This document shows, piece by piece, positions 28,651 to 36,776 of a DNA stretch of 64,000 bases (its first letter is position 1; each line of letters begins with the position of its first letter). The notes beneath the pieces were generated by a model, which ran no database searches, had not been told where the DNA came from, and saw only the letters and a program-made list of their open reading frames with translations. This DNA comes from DATFDN01 sp963756495 (GTDB lineage: Bacteria; Pseudomonadota; Alphaproteobacteria; Acetobacterales; Acetobacteraceae), in assembly GCA_963756495.1 (NCBI GenBank), contig CAVWNS010000014.1:558001-622000 (forward strand). The letters run 5' to 3'. The position numbers were made by a program, and so were the translations under genes.

Positions 28651-29049
28651 TCAACAGTTGCCAGCAGTGGCCTCCATTCTGCTGATTGCTACTTCGCCAA
28701 GCCGGAACGCCGGCCCCAGGCGGGGCGCTCGGCCTCGGTACTGAGCCTGTGCCCTGGAGACGCCCAGGTCGGCAAGCAGGCGGGCATCGGCAGTGGCGAG
28801 GCAATGACGGCCGTACGCATGACGCCGCACCCGCGCAAGCGCCCGCACGGCGCAGCCGATCGCCTGGCCGAAGCAGGCCAGGGAGCGGGTGACCGAGCCG
28901 CTTGCGTCGAGGCTGTGGAGCACGCGGGCATTGGCGTGCGTACGCAGCCATCGCCTGCAGACGTCGAGGGAATTCTCACGCACTGCGGGAGCAGCGCTGG
29001 TCACGTCGGCAACCAGCGCTGCGCTGCGGGACATCGGCTGTAGCTGCAT
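28651..29049 (-). CDS. DUF1127-like small protein with long N-terminus
   Basis: The 132-residue protein ends with a DUF1127-like helix pair (RRHAYGRHCLATADARLLADL, then GVSRAQAQ). The N-terminal 80 residues (Cys/Ala/Arg-rich helices) are not recognised. AGGGGAG nine bases before the ATG at 29049 supports the start. It is the second DUF1127-like gene in the window, after the one at 20.7 kb. The function is unknown. Confidence 0.55.
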   Translation of the reverse strand: MQLQPMSRSAALVADVTSAAPAVRENSLDVCRRWLRTHANARVLHSLDASGSVTRSLACFGQAIGCAVRALARVRRHAYGRHCLATADARLLADLGVSRAQAQYRGRAPRLGPAFRLGEVAISRMEATAGNC

Positions 29050-29416
29050 TGTCGCTTTCTCCCCTGTTGCAGGGCGGCATCCGATGCATGCCGCCGCCGG
29101 GGATCAGACATCGCGGAGCCGTTCATGTCCTGGAAGGTGGCAGGAAAGCGGCACGAAACTTCACCGAGATCGGGACGAAGCCGGCATACCATCCCGGAAA
29201 TTTCGCTGGATCATGGACGACCTGTCGGAGCAGGAGCCCGCAGGCGGAGCGATCAGGAACCGGGCCGGGCCGAGAGGCTCTGGGTTGGTCTGGCCCGGGC
29301 GCGCGCGACCTCGCCAATCGCAGGCTGGGCTTGATGGCGCCGACCACGGCCTCCGTGAGGCGGTCCTGCAGGTCGAAGACGTCGATCGTCGCCCGAAGTC
29401 CTTGGCCAGGCGGCGG
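29050..29416. other. Unassigned region upstream of the permease remnant
   Basis: I see no conserved protein in these 367 bases in any frame. It is the place where the missing parts of an aap-type operon (binding protein and most of two permeases) would be expected. A likely deletion junction lies near 29416, where homology to the permease C-terminus begins abruptly. Confidence 0.45.
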
Positions 29417-29608
29417 TTACTGGTGCTCATCGTCGGCATCTTCGACCTGCTGACGGCCGGGACGACGGCGGTGGCCGACCCGCCCTGGGAGGGTTTCGGC
29501 AACGAGGTTTACCTCCTGCTCGCCGTCATCTACGTCGCGTTCTGCCTCGCCATGTCGCGATACAGCCAAGGGCTGGAGCGCGAGCTGAACCGCGCCCGCC
29601 GCCACTGA
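29417..29608 (+). pseudogene. Remnant of amino-acid ABC transporter permease (AapM-like C-terminus)
   Basis: About 63 codons match the end of a general L-amino-acid permease: LLVLIVGIFDLLTAGTTAV, then DPPWEGFGNEVYLLLAVIYV and FCLAMSRYSQGLERELNR. In intact AapM proteins this part follows a long membrane domain and a conserved cytoplasmic loop, of which nothing is present here. The residues before Leu-Leu (KSLARR) do not fit the family. The remnant lies 12 bases before the intact ATPase gene, as in an aapJQMP operon. I read it as a 5'-deleted gene rather than a functional one. Confidence 0.7.
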
Positions 29609-29620
29609 AGGATCGGGACC

Positions 29621-30406
29621 ATGAGCCAGACCGCCGCCGCATTTCCCGCCCGGACCGGCGGGCCGGGCGCGCCCATCATCGTCCTCGACAAGGTGAACAA
29701 GTGGTATGGCGCCATGCACGTTCTGCGCGACGTCTCGCTCACCGTCGGCGAGAAGGAGCGGGTGGTGGTCTGCGGCCCGTCGGGGTCGGGGAAATCGACG
29801 ATGATCCGCTGCGTCAACCGGCTGGAGACCCATCAGTCCGGCCGCATCCTGGTGGACGGGACGGAGCTGGCCGACGACACCCGCGCGCTGGACACGATAC
29901 GGCGCGAGGTCGGCATGGTGTTCCAGTCGTTCAACCTGTTCCCCCACTTGACGATCCTGGAGAACTGCACGCTGGCGCCGATCTGGGTGCGCCGGACGCC
30001 CAAGGCCGAGGCCGATGAGCTGGCCATGTCTTATCTGCGCCGGGTGAAGATCCCCGAGCAGGCGGGCAAGTATCCCGGCCAGCTCTCGGGCGGCCAGCAG
30101 CAGCGGGTGGCGATCGCCCGTGCGCTGTGCATGCGGCCCCGGATCATGCTATTCGACGAGCCTACCTCCGCGCTCGATCCGGAGATGATCAAGGAGGTGC
30201 TCGACGTAATGATCGAGCTGGCGGACTCCGGCATGACGATGGTCTGCGTTACCCACGAGATGGGCTTCGCCCGGCGGGTCGCCGACCGGGTCGTGTTCAT
30301 GGACAACGGCGAGATCGTCGAGAGCGGCCCCCCCGGCGACCTGTTCGAGAACCCGCGCACCGACCGGCTGCGCCTGTTCCTCTCACAAATCCTGCGCGGG
30401 CACTGA
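29621..30406 (+). CDS. aapP: Amino-acid ABC transporter ATP-binding protein (AapP-like)
   Basis: This 261-residue cytoplasmic ATPase of the polar amino-acid family is intact. It has Walker A (VVCGPSGSGKSTMIRCVNRL), the Q-loop (MVFQSFNLFPHLTILEN), the signature (GQLSGGQQQRVAIARAL), Walker B (IMLFDEPTSALDPEM) and the His switch (VCVTHEMGFA). Family members work with AapJ, AapQ and AapM to import L-amino acids. Here the partners are absent except for a permease fragment, so this ATPase must either be orphaned or serve permeases encoded elsewhere. Confidence 0.9.
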   Translation: MSQTAAAFPARTGGPGAPIIVLDKVNKWYGAMHVLRDVSLTVGEKERVVVCGPSGSGKSTMIRCVNRLETHQSGRILVDGTELADDTRALDTIRREVGMVFQSFNLFPHLTILENCTLAPIWVRRTPKAEADELAMSYLRRVKIPEQAGKYPGQLSGGQQQRVAIARALCMRPRIMLFDEPTSALDPEMIKEVLDVMIELADSGMTMVCVTHEMGFARRVADRVVFMDNGEIVESGPPGDLFENPRTDRLRLFLSQILRGH

Positions 30407-30482
30407 ACGGCGGCGCCTCCCGCGCGCTTGTAGCACGACCTGCCCAGGGCTGCGCACCCGGGGCTTTGCGAAGGGCCTTGCC

Positions 30483-32369
30483 ATGGGCGTGACCACGGCC
30501 GCCGCGGACCATCCTCGCCGGCTTCCGCAATTCGGCGCCATGGTCGCCGTGCTGGGGGTCGTCTATGGCGATATCGGAACCAGCCCCCTCTACGCGTTCA
30601 AGGCCGCGCTGGATTTGTTTAAGGATCGGGCGGTCGCGGATTTGGAGATCCTCGGCATCTTGTCGCTGATCTTCTGGTCACTGGTCCTGATCGTCTCGGT
30701 CAAGTACGTCGCCCTGGTGATGCGCGCCGACAACCGGGGCGAGGGCGGCATCCTCGCGCTGATGGCGCTTGCCCAACGCGCCTGCGTCACCCCGCGGATG
30801 CGCAGTGCGGTCGCCCTCATTGGCATTGCCGGCGCGTGCCTCTTTTTCGGCGACGGCCTTATTACGCCCGCGATTTCCGTTATGTCGGCCCTGGAGGGGT
30901 TGGAAATCAGCTCGCCCAGCCTCAAGCCCTATATCCTGCCGATCAGCGCCGTGGTGATCCTGCTGCTGTTCGCCGTGCAGTATCGCGGCACTCACAGCGT
31001 TGGGCGGCTGTTTGGCCCGGTCATGGCGCTTTGGTTCGTCGTCATCGCGCTGCTCGGGGTGAACCAGGTCCGCATCCACCCCTCGGTGCTGCTGGCGCTC
31101 TTCCCAAGCTACGCGGTTCAGCTCTGCATCACCTACAAGTCCATGGCCTTCGTGGTGCTGGGGGCGGTGGTGCTGTGCGTGACCGGGGCCGAGGCGCTGT
31201 ATGCCGATATGGGGCATTTCGGCGTTCGTCCGATCCGGGTGAGCTGGACGTTCTTCGTCCTGCCGGCGCTGGTGCTGAACTACTTCGGCCAAGGCGCTCT
31301 GATCCTGACCAACCCCACGGCGGCCAGCAACCCGTTTTTCCTCGCCGCGCCCGGGTGGACGCAGCTACCGCTGGTCGTGCTGGCCGCGCTGGCCACGATC
31401 ATCGCCAGCCAGGCGGTGATCACCGGCGCCTATTCGATGACTCGCCAATGCCTGCAGCTTGGCTTCCTGCCGCGCATGACAGTGCGGCACACCTCCTCGA
31501 CCGAGGAGGGGCAGATCTACGTCCCCCAGGTCAACTTCGCACTCGCGGTGGGGGTGCTGGCCCTCGTGTTCGGCTTCCGCAGCAGCGACAGCCTCGCGTC
31601 GGCCTACGGCATCGCGGTTACGGGCACGTTCACCTGCACCGCCGTGCTGGCCGCGATCGTGTTCCGGCGCCAGTTCCATTGGCCTCGCAGCGCCGCGATC
31701 GCGGTGTTCGGCTTCTTCTTCGTCATCGACCTGACCTTCTTCTCCGCCAACACGCTGAAGATCGTGGAGGGCGGCTGGGTGCCGCTGGTTCTCGGCCTTG
31801 GGCTGATGGCGCTGATGACGTCCTGGAAGCGCGGCCGCGACCTGCTGCTGGCCCGCTGGCGCCAGGATAGCCTGCCGCTGGCCTCGTTCCTCGCCCGGCT
31901 CCCGCAGTCGCGCATCCTGCGCGTGCCGGGACTCGCCGTCTTCCTGACCGGCAATCCCGGCTACGTACCGGCCGCGCTCCTGCACAACCTCAAGCACAAC
32001 AAGGTTTTGCATGAGCGCGTGCTGTTCGTGACCGTGCAGAACCTCGATGTGCCGGAGGCGCGCAACCGCATGGAGCTGGACGAGCTGGCGCCCGGCATCC
32101 ACCGGGTCGTCCTGCGCTACGGCTTCATGGAGAGCCCGCACATTCCGCGGGACCTGGAGCAGCTGCGCGCCCGAGGCGTGGACTTCGACCCAATGCTTGC
32201 CAGCTATTTCCTCGGCCGCGAGGTGATGGTGCCGGCGATCGTGCCCAGGCTGCCCCTATGGCGGCGTTGGCTGTTCCTGCTGATGGCGCGAAACGCGGTG
32301 CCCGTCACGGAGTTCTTCCATATCCCCTCGGACCGCGTCGTGGAGCTCGGCGTCCGCGTCGCCATATAA
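30483..32369 (+). CDS. kup: Kup potassium uptake transporter
   Basis: Kup is a proton-coupled potassium importer of about 12 membrane helices. The 628-residue length and the N-terminal family signature GVVYGDIGTSPLYAFKAAL identify it, followed by GEGGILALMALAQ and, further on, FGDGLITPAISVMSALEGLE. The C-terminal 150 residues are cytosolic and include the RVLFVTVQNLDVPEARNRM and RVVLRYGFMESPHIPRDLEQ blocks. It starts 77 bases after the ATPase gene. A small unknown gene follows after 35 bases. Confidence 0.96.
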   Translation: MGVTTAAADHPRRLPQFGAMVAVLGVVYGDIGTSPLYAFKAALDLFKDRAVADLEILGILSLIFWSLVLIVSVKYVALVMRADNRGEGGILALMALAQRACVTPRMRSAVALIGIAGACLFFGDGLITPAISVMSALEGLEISSPSLKPYILPISAVVILLLFAVQYRGTHSVGRLFGPVMALWFVVIALLGVNQVRIHPSVLLALFPSYAVQLCITYKSMAFVVLGAVVLCVTGAEALYADMGHFGVRPIRVSWTFFVLPALVLNYFGQGALILTNPTAASNPFFLAAPGWTQLPLVVLAALATIIASQAVITGAYSMTRQCLQLGFLPRMTVRHTSSTEEGQIYVPQVNFALAVGVLALVFGFRSSDSLASAYGIAVTGTFTCTAVLAAIVFRRQFHWPRSAAIAVFGFFFVIDLTFFSANTLKIVEGGWVPLVLGLGLMALMTSWKRGRDLLLARWRQDSLPLASFLARLPQSRILRVPGLAVFLTGNPGYVPAALLHNLKHNKVLHERVLFVTVQNLDVPEARNRMELDELAPGIHRVVLRYGFMESPHIPRDLEQLRARGVDFDPMLASYFLGREVMVPAIVPRLPLWRRWLFLLMARNAVPVTEFFHIPSDRVVELGVRVAI

Positions 32370-32404
32370 GGACGCGAGAGTGGACCGATGCCCGCGGAGG
32401 GTCG

Positions 32405-32767
32405 ATGAGCGAGCCGCGCCTGAGCCGAGTGACCGCCGTTCTGGCGCGTGGGCCGGGTCAGCCGTCCGGTGACCCGCGCTGCGGGATCGAGATCGACCTC
32501 TGCCTGGACCCGCGCGGCAATGTCGAGGCCATCTGCGCCAGCGACGAGCCCTGGCGCGTGCGGCGGTTCTGGCCGGATCGGCCTGACTGGCATGGGGTGA
32601 TAGTGCAGATGGACGACCATTGGGGTTTGCGCAGCACGGGCGACGACGACGAGCCGGTCTGGGAGCTGCAGGGTCGGATGCTGCGCCCGGGGGAGTATGT
32701 CACCCTGGTTCGTCCCAATGATGCCGAGTTGGTGTTCCGCATCGTCAACATCGAAGCCTTGTCTTGA
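32405..32767 (+). CDS. Hypothetical protein
   Basis: I do not recognise this 120-residue acidic protein. It contains RCGIEIDLCLDPRGNVEA near residue 25, WRVRRFWPDRPDWHGVIVQM in the middle, and a strand-rich end (LRPGEYVTLVRPNDAELVFR). The pattern suggests a small beta-rich soluble protein with many tryptophans. Coding is supported by a clean start (GGAGG upstream of ATG at 32405) and position 35 bases after kup on the same strand. Confidence 0.6.
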   Translation: MSEPRLSRVTAVLARGPGQPSGDPRCGIEIDLCLDPRGNVEAICASDEPWRVRRFWPDRPDWHGVIVQMDDHWGLRSTGDDDEPVWELQGRMLRPGEYVTLVRPNDAELVFRIVNIEALS

Positions 32768-33007
32768 CCGACGCGATACCCGGCCTATCTTGCAACGGTC
32801 AGGCGGGCGTTCGCGTCCGTCGGCTGCCCGTGGCCGGGTGCTTTACTGGGCCACGGGGGTTGCTCAACGACGGCTTGGATCACATGAACCCTCGATCTAG
32901 TTGCGACCCCGAAGAACCGCACGGAAGCGGCTTCGCGGGGGCCATCGTCCGGGAGAGTTCAGTGACCGTTCCGGTCCGCCGTATCGGCTGACTGCCGCGG
33001 TCCCTAG

Positions 33008-33035
33008 CCTTCCGGCCGGATAAACCGGTTGAAGG
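33008..33035 (+). promoter_or_regulatory. Hairpin sequestering a Shine-Dalgarno sequence
   Basis: CCTTC (33008-33012) pairs with GAAGG (33031-33035), and inside it CCGG pairs with CCGG around an ATAAA loop. The 3' arm is the first part of the site GAAGGAGG that precedes the ATG at 33045. This layout suits an RNA switch or thermometer, but no ligand or temperature effect is shown. Confidence 0.45.
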
Positions 33036-33044
33036 AGGCCTGGA

Positions 33045-33125
33045 ATGACCGCCTGCTCCGCTCCGCAATTTGCTCCCCATGGCGCGTCCGCGCCGGCTCG
33101 TGCGCAAGAGTCCGGTCATGGATGA
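33045..33125 (+). CDS. Possible 26-residue leader peptide
   Basis: An ATG six bases after GAAGGAGG opens a 26-codon frame (MTACSAPQFAPHG to AQESGHG). It lies 108 bases before the NRAMP-like start. The Shine-Dalgarno site can be hidden in a hairpin. The peptide matches nothing known, and it may be a regulatory leader or a chance frame. Confidence 0.35.
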   Translation: MTACSAPQFAPHGASAPARAQESGHG

Positions 33126-33233
33126 CGGCCCTAGTCGCGGCCGGGCCGCTGGGCCCGGCGCGCGCCTGATCTAGGACCGGAACGGGGCAACGCCGTCCGT
33201 CTCCGGTTCGCGTTGAACGGGGAACGAGCCGGT

Positions 33234-34529
33234 ATGTCCTTCACTACCCATTCGCGGTCCCGCGCCACATTATCCGGCTGGCGCCAGCGAGTGCTCCGCT
33301 ATCTGATGGTCGCCGGTCCCGGCCTGATCGTGATGGTGGCCGACAACGATGCCGGCGCGGTATCCACGTACACCCAGGCCGGCGCGCAATATGGAACGCA
33401 CCTGCTGTGGGTGCTGCTGGCGCTGCTGCCGATCACCTACTTCGTCCAGGAGATGGTCGCGCGTCTTGGCATCGCCACCGGCCAGGGCCACGCCGCCATG
33501 ATCTACCAGCGGTTCGGGACCTGGTGGGGGCGGTTCTCGCTGTGCGACCTGCTGGTGGTGAACTTTCTCACCTTGGTGACCGAGTTTGCCGCCATCGCGC
33601 TTGCCGCGCGCGGGCTCGGCATCGCGCCGGTGCTGGCGGTGCCGCTCGCCGCTGTCGGGCTGGTCCTGCTGGTGGGCACCGGCAGCTATCGGCGTTGGGA
33701 GCGGATGACGCTCGGGCTCTGTGCCCTCAGTCTCGCGTGGTTCGCGCTCGCCTGGCTAGTCGGGCCGCGCTGGGGCGCAGTGCTGCGCGATACCGTTGTG
33801 CCAACCCTGCCGGCCGGCGGACTGACCGGACAGGTGGTGTTCCTGGTGATCGCGATCGTCGGCACCACGATCGCCCCCTGGCAGTTGTTCTTCCAGCAAT
33901 CCTGCGTTGCCGACAAGCGCCTGCGCTTCGCCGACCTGGGCGCGGCACGGTTCGATACCTTCGTCGGCGCCGTGGCTGTGGTCGTGTTCGCCGCCTGCAT
34001 GATGCTGGTGGGCGATGCGCTGCACCGCGCGGGCGGTACCTACGAGGACCCGGCGCAAATGGCCGGCTTGCTGGGGGGGACGATCGGGCGCGCGGCAACC
34101 CACCTGATCCTGCTGCTCATGTGCAACGCCGCCGTGCTGGGCGCGACCGCCATGTCGCTATCTTCCGCGTGGGCCTGGGGCGAGGCGATGGGCAACCCGG
34201 CCACCTTGCAGGCGCGGATGAGCGAGGCCCCGCGATTCTATGCGGTCTATGCCGCGTGCGTGGCGGCCGCTGCGGCGTTGGTGCTGATCCCCGGCGCCCC
34301 GCTGCAAGCGATCATCCTCGGCGTGCAGGTCATTGCGGGGGTGATGCTGCCGTCGGCGATCGTGTTCCTCCAGCTCCTGCTCAACGATACGGAGATGCTG
34401 GGCCAGCGGTTCGTGAACCGTCCCTGGAACAACTGGGTCAACTGGGGCTGCATCGCCCTCCTGTTCGCCCTCTCGCTCATTCTCGCCGCGCAGGTCCTGC
34501 TGCCCGGCCTGTTCCCCGCCGCCGCTTGA
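33234..34529 (+). CDS. NRAMP-superfamily divalent metal transporter, atypical motifs
   Basis: The 431-residue, 11-helix protein has the NRAMP/LeuT-like fold: GPGLIVMVADNDAGAVSTYT in helix 1 and IVGTTIAPWQLFFQQSCVAD in helix 6. Canonical Mn/Fe transporters have DPGN in helix 1 and MPH in helix 6. Here the same places read DAGA and APW, which changes the metal-binding residues. Relatives with altered motifs include NRAMP-related magnesium transporters, so Mg2+ or another cation is possible. The start at 33234 fits the family length. A small membrane protein gene follows after 17 bases. Confidence 0.85.
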   Translation: MSFTTHSRSRATLSGWRQRVLRYLMVAGPGLIVMVADNDAGAVSTYTQAGAQYGTHLLWVLLALLPITYFVQEMVARLGIATGQGHAAMIYQRFGTWWGRFSLCDLLVVNFLTLVTEFAAIALAARGLGIAPVLAVPLAAVGLVLLVGTGSYRRWERMTLGLCALSLAWFALAWLVGPRWGAVLRDTVVPTLPAGGLTGQVVFLVIAIVGTTIAPWQLFFQQSCVADKRLRFADLGAARFDTFVGAVAVVVFAACMMLVGDALHRAGGTYEDPAQMAGLLGGTIGRAATHLILLLMCNAAVLGATAMSLSSAWAWGEAMGNPATLQARMSEAPRFYAVYAACVAAAAALVLIPGAPLQAIILGVQVIAGVMLPSAIVFLQLLLNDTEMLGQRFVNRPWNNWVNWGCIALLFALSLILAAQVLLPGLFPAAA

Positions 34530-34546
34530 TCACCGGGAGAGACGCC

Positions 34547-34735
34547 ATGTCAGACAGCACCTTCGACCTCCGCGTGATCCACCCGCTGGACGACGCCCCA
34601 GAGACAAAGCTCTACCACCCCGATCTGGGCCGGATGCACATGACCCGCTCGGTACGGGTCTCACTGCTGCTGCTGCGCGCCTATCTGCTCCTGATGCTGC
34701 TGCTGGTGGCGGCGCGGGTGATGGGAGGCATGTAG
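34547..34735 (+). CDS. Small single-span membrane protein
   Basis: The 62-residue product has a soluble N-terminal half (FDLRVIHPLDDAPETKLYHP) and one C-terminal membrane helix (SLLLLRAYLLLMLLLVAARV). GGGAGAG precedes the ATG. It begins 17 bases after the NRAMP-like gene, so it is probably co-transcribed and may act as an accessory subunit. I do not recognise a family. Confidence 0.65.
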   Translation: MSDSTFDLRVIHPLDDAPETKLYHPDLGRMHMTRSVRVSLLLLRAYLLLMLLLVAARVMGGM

Positions 34736-34846
34736 CTCCTTATCGTCCCCCGAAACGCGGCGTGCGCTTCTCCAGGAAGGCGTTTACGGCTTCCCGGTGA
34801 TCGGCGGTGGCGTGGACCAGCGACTGCATCGCCGCCGCCATCTCTA

Positions 34847-35984
34847 GTGCTCTGACCCGTTCGGGCGATTTACAACGGTGTGCGACCGTGCGATTCTGTC
34901 GGCATGGCACAGACGGTATGCGTGATCCTGAGTTCGTCGGATAGAGAGACGCTTGAGGCGATCCTCGCCGACCGCAATCGGCCGCAAAAGCATGTCGAGC
35001 GCGCGCGGGTCGTGCTTGCGGCAGCGGAGCGCGGCCCGGTGCAGCCGGTGGCGACGCGCCTGGGGGTCAGTCGTCCGATGGTCTGGCGCTGGCAGCGACG
35101 CTTCGCCGAGGAGGGCGCGGACGGGCTGCTGCGAGACAAGACGCGCAAGCCTGGCAAGCCGCCGATCTTGGCTGAGACGGTGGCGCGCGTCGTTGCGCTG
35201 ACCTGCGCCGATCCGCCGCATGAGGCCACGCACTGGACCGGCCGGGCGATGGCTCGGGCCGTCGGCATCTCCCTGACATCGGTGCCGCGCATCTGGGCCG
35301 CGCACAAGCTCCAGCCGCACCGCATCCGCACGTTCAAGCGGTCGCGCGATCCCGACTTCGCCGCCAAGCTGACCGACATCGTCGGCCTCTATCTGGACCC
35401 GCCGACGCAAGCCGTCGTGCTGTCCATCGACGAAAAGAGCCAGATCCAGGCGCTCGATCGCACGCAGCCGGGCTTGCCGATCAAGCCGGGCCGATGCGGC
35501 ACGATGACCCACGACTACAAGCGCCACGGCACGACCACGCTGTTCGCCGCACTCAACGTGCTCGACGGCTCCGTCATTGGCCGCTGCATGCAGCAGCACC
35601 GGCACGAGGAGTTCATCCGCTTCCTCAACGACGTCGAGCGCGCTGTTCCGGCCGGCAAGCTGATCGAGGCGGTGGTCGACAACGACGCCACTCATAAGCA
35701 TCCGAAGGTGAAGGCGTGGCTCGAACGGCATCCCCGCTGGACCTTCCACTTCACGCCCACGTCCGGATCGTGGTTGAACGCCGTCGAGAACTTCTTTTCC
35801 GTGCTGACGCGCAAGCGCATCCGTCGCGGCAGCTTCCATTCGATCGTCGATCTGCAAGCCGCCATCAAACGCTACCTCGCCGAGCACAACGCCGAGCCGA
35901 AGCCGTTCGTCTGGACCGCCTCGGCCGCCTCAATCCTGGCCAAGCTCGACAGACTGCCTGCACGGTCCGTATGAGTCAGAGCAC
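34847..35984. mobile_element. IS630-family insertion sequence
   Basis: The element is 1138 bp long. Imperfect terminal inverted repeats begin GTGCTCTGAC at both ends, with about 16 of 20 positions matching. A TA dinucleotide flanks each end (34845-34846 and 35985-35986), the expected target duplication for this family. It contains one intact transposase and interrupts an enoyl-CoA hydratase gene. Confidence 0.93.
34904..35974 (+). CDS. IS630-family transposase
   Basis: The 356-residue DDE transposase has an N-terminal helix-turn-helix region (ATRLGVSRPMVWRWQRRF) and a Mariner-like catalytic domain. The acidic residues lie in VVLSIDEKSQIQALDR, AVVDNDATHKHPKVKAWL and SWLNAVENFFSVLTRK. The frame is complete, so the element may still be active. 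The start at 34904 (MAQTVCVILSS) is preferred over an upstream codon inside the left end. Confidence 0.93.
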   Translation: MAQTVCVILSSSDRETLEAILADRNRPQKHVERARVVLAAAERGPVQPVATRLGVSRPMVWRWQRRFAEEGADGLLRDKTRKPGKPPILAETVARVVALTCADPPHEATHWTGRAMARAVGISLTSVPRIWAAHKLQPHRIRTFKRSRDPDFAAKLTDIVGLYLDPPTQAVVLSIDEKSQIQALDRTQPGLPIKPGRCGTMTHDYKRHGTTTLFAALNVLDGSVIGRCMQQHRHEEFIRFLNDVERAVPAGKLIEAVVDNDATHKHPKVKAWLERHPRWTFHFTPTSGSWLNAVENFFSVLTRKRIRRGSFHSIVDLQAAIKRYLAEHNAEPKPFVWTASAASILAKLDRLPARSV

Positions 35985-36776
35985 TAGCAGGGTGTCCATG
36001 CGCACGTTGCGGCCCTCCATCAGGAGCCGCTTGGTCATCCGCACCGCGTGCGAGGGGTTGGCCGCGATCTTGTCAGCCACTGCCCGCGCCGCCGCCAGTA
36101 GATCGGCATCCGGCACGACCCGCGAGACCAGGCCGCAGGCCAATGCCTCCCTGGCGTCGATCATGTCACCGGTGAAGGCCATCTCGCAGGCCTTGGAGAA
36201 GCCGACGGTGCGGGGCAGCAGCCAGGCGCCGCCGTCGCCGGCGATCAGGCCCACCTTCACGAAGCTCTCCGCGAAACGCGCGCTCTCGCCGGCGATGCGG
36301 ATGTCGCACATGCAGGCGAGGTCGAGCCCGGCGCCGACCGCAGCGCCGTTCACCGCGGCGATCATCGGCACGTCCACCCGCTCGAAGGCCAGAGGGATGC
36401 GCTGGATGCCCTGCTTGTAGTAGTGCATGGTCATGGCAGGCGCCGCCGCCCGGCCCTCGGCCGCGTCGCGCATCGCCCGCAGATCGCCGCCCGAGCTGAA
36501 CGCGCTGCCCGCCCCGGTCAGGATCGCGGCGCGCACCGACGGATCGGCGGTCAGCCGGCCCAGTGCATCGACAATCGCATCCACGACATCCTTCTCAGAG
36601 ATCGGGTTGCGCATCTCGGGGTTGTTCAGCGTAATGGTGACGATCGCGCCGTCCTGCTGATAGAGAACCTTCTCGGTCATTTCCTGGCTCCTGCGCGCTC
36701 AAACTGTGGGACTGTTCGGCGGGGAAGGAAAGTCGCTCTCTTGCGCCTGCGTCCGGCCGGCCGCTACACGGGGTCC

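Larger units (their letters stand above)
32768..33233. other. Long leader region before the NRAMP-like gene
   Basis: The 466 bases hold no conserved protein. They contain several GC-rich inverted repeats, one hairpin that hides a Shine-Dalgarno sequence (33008-33035) and a 26-codon frame behind it. No known riboswitch core was recognised. Confidence 0.5.
34740..36680 (-). pseudogene. Enoyl-CoA hydratase gene interrupted by an IS630-type element
   Basis: The 5' part (start 36680) encodes an enoyl-CoA hydratase/isomerase up to residue about 231, with MIAAVNGAAVGAGLDLACMC and the catalytic-region block KVGLIAGDGGAWLLPRTVG. The 3' part (34740-34846) encodes the missing tail ending LEKRTPRFGGR. 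Removing the element and one TA joins them in frame (MDTLLEMAAAMQ) to give 266 residues, the family length. Insertion therefore created a truncated 234-residue product lacking the C-terminal helix that packs the trimer. The gene points away from tcuA. Its original substrate is unknown. Confidence 0.9.

Noticed and set aside
32768..33233. A yybP-ykoY manganese riboswitch before the NRAMP-like gene
   Set aside because: The conserved GGGGAGUAG core and its partner loop were looked for and not found.
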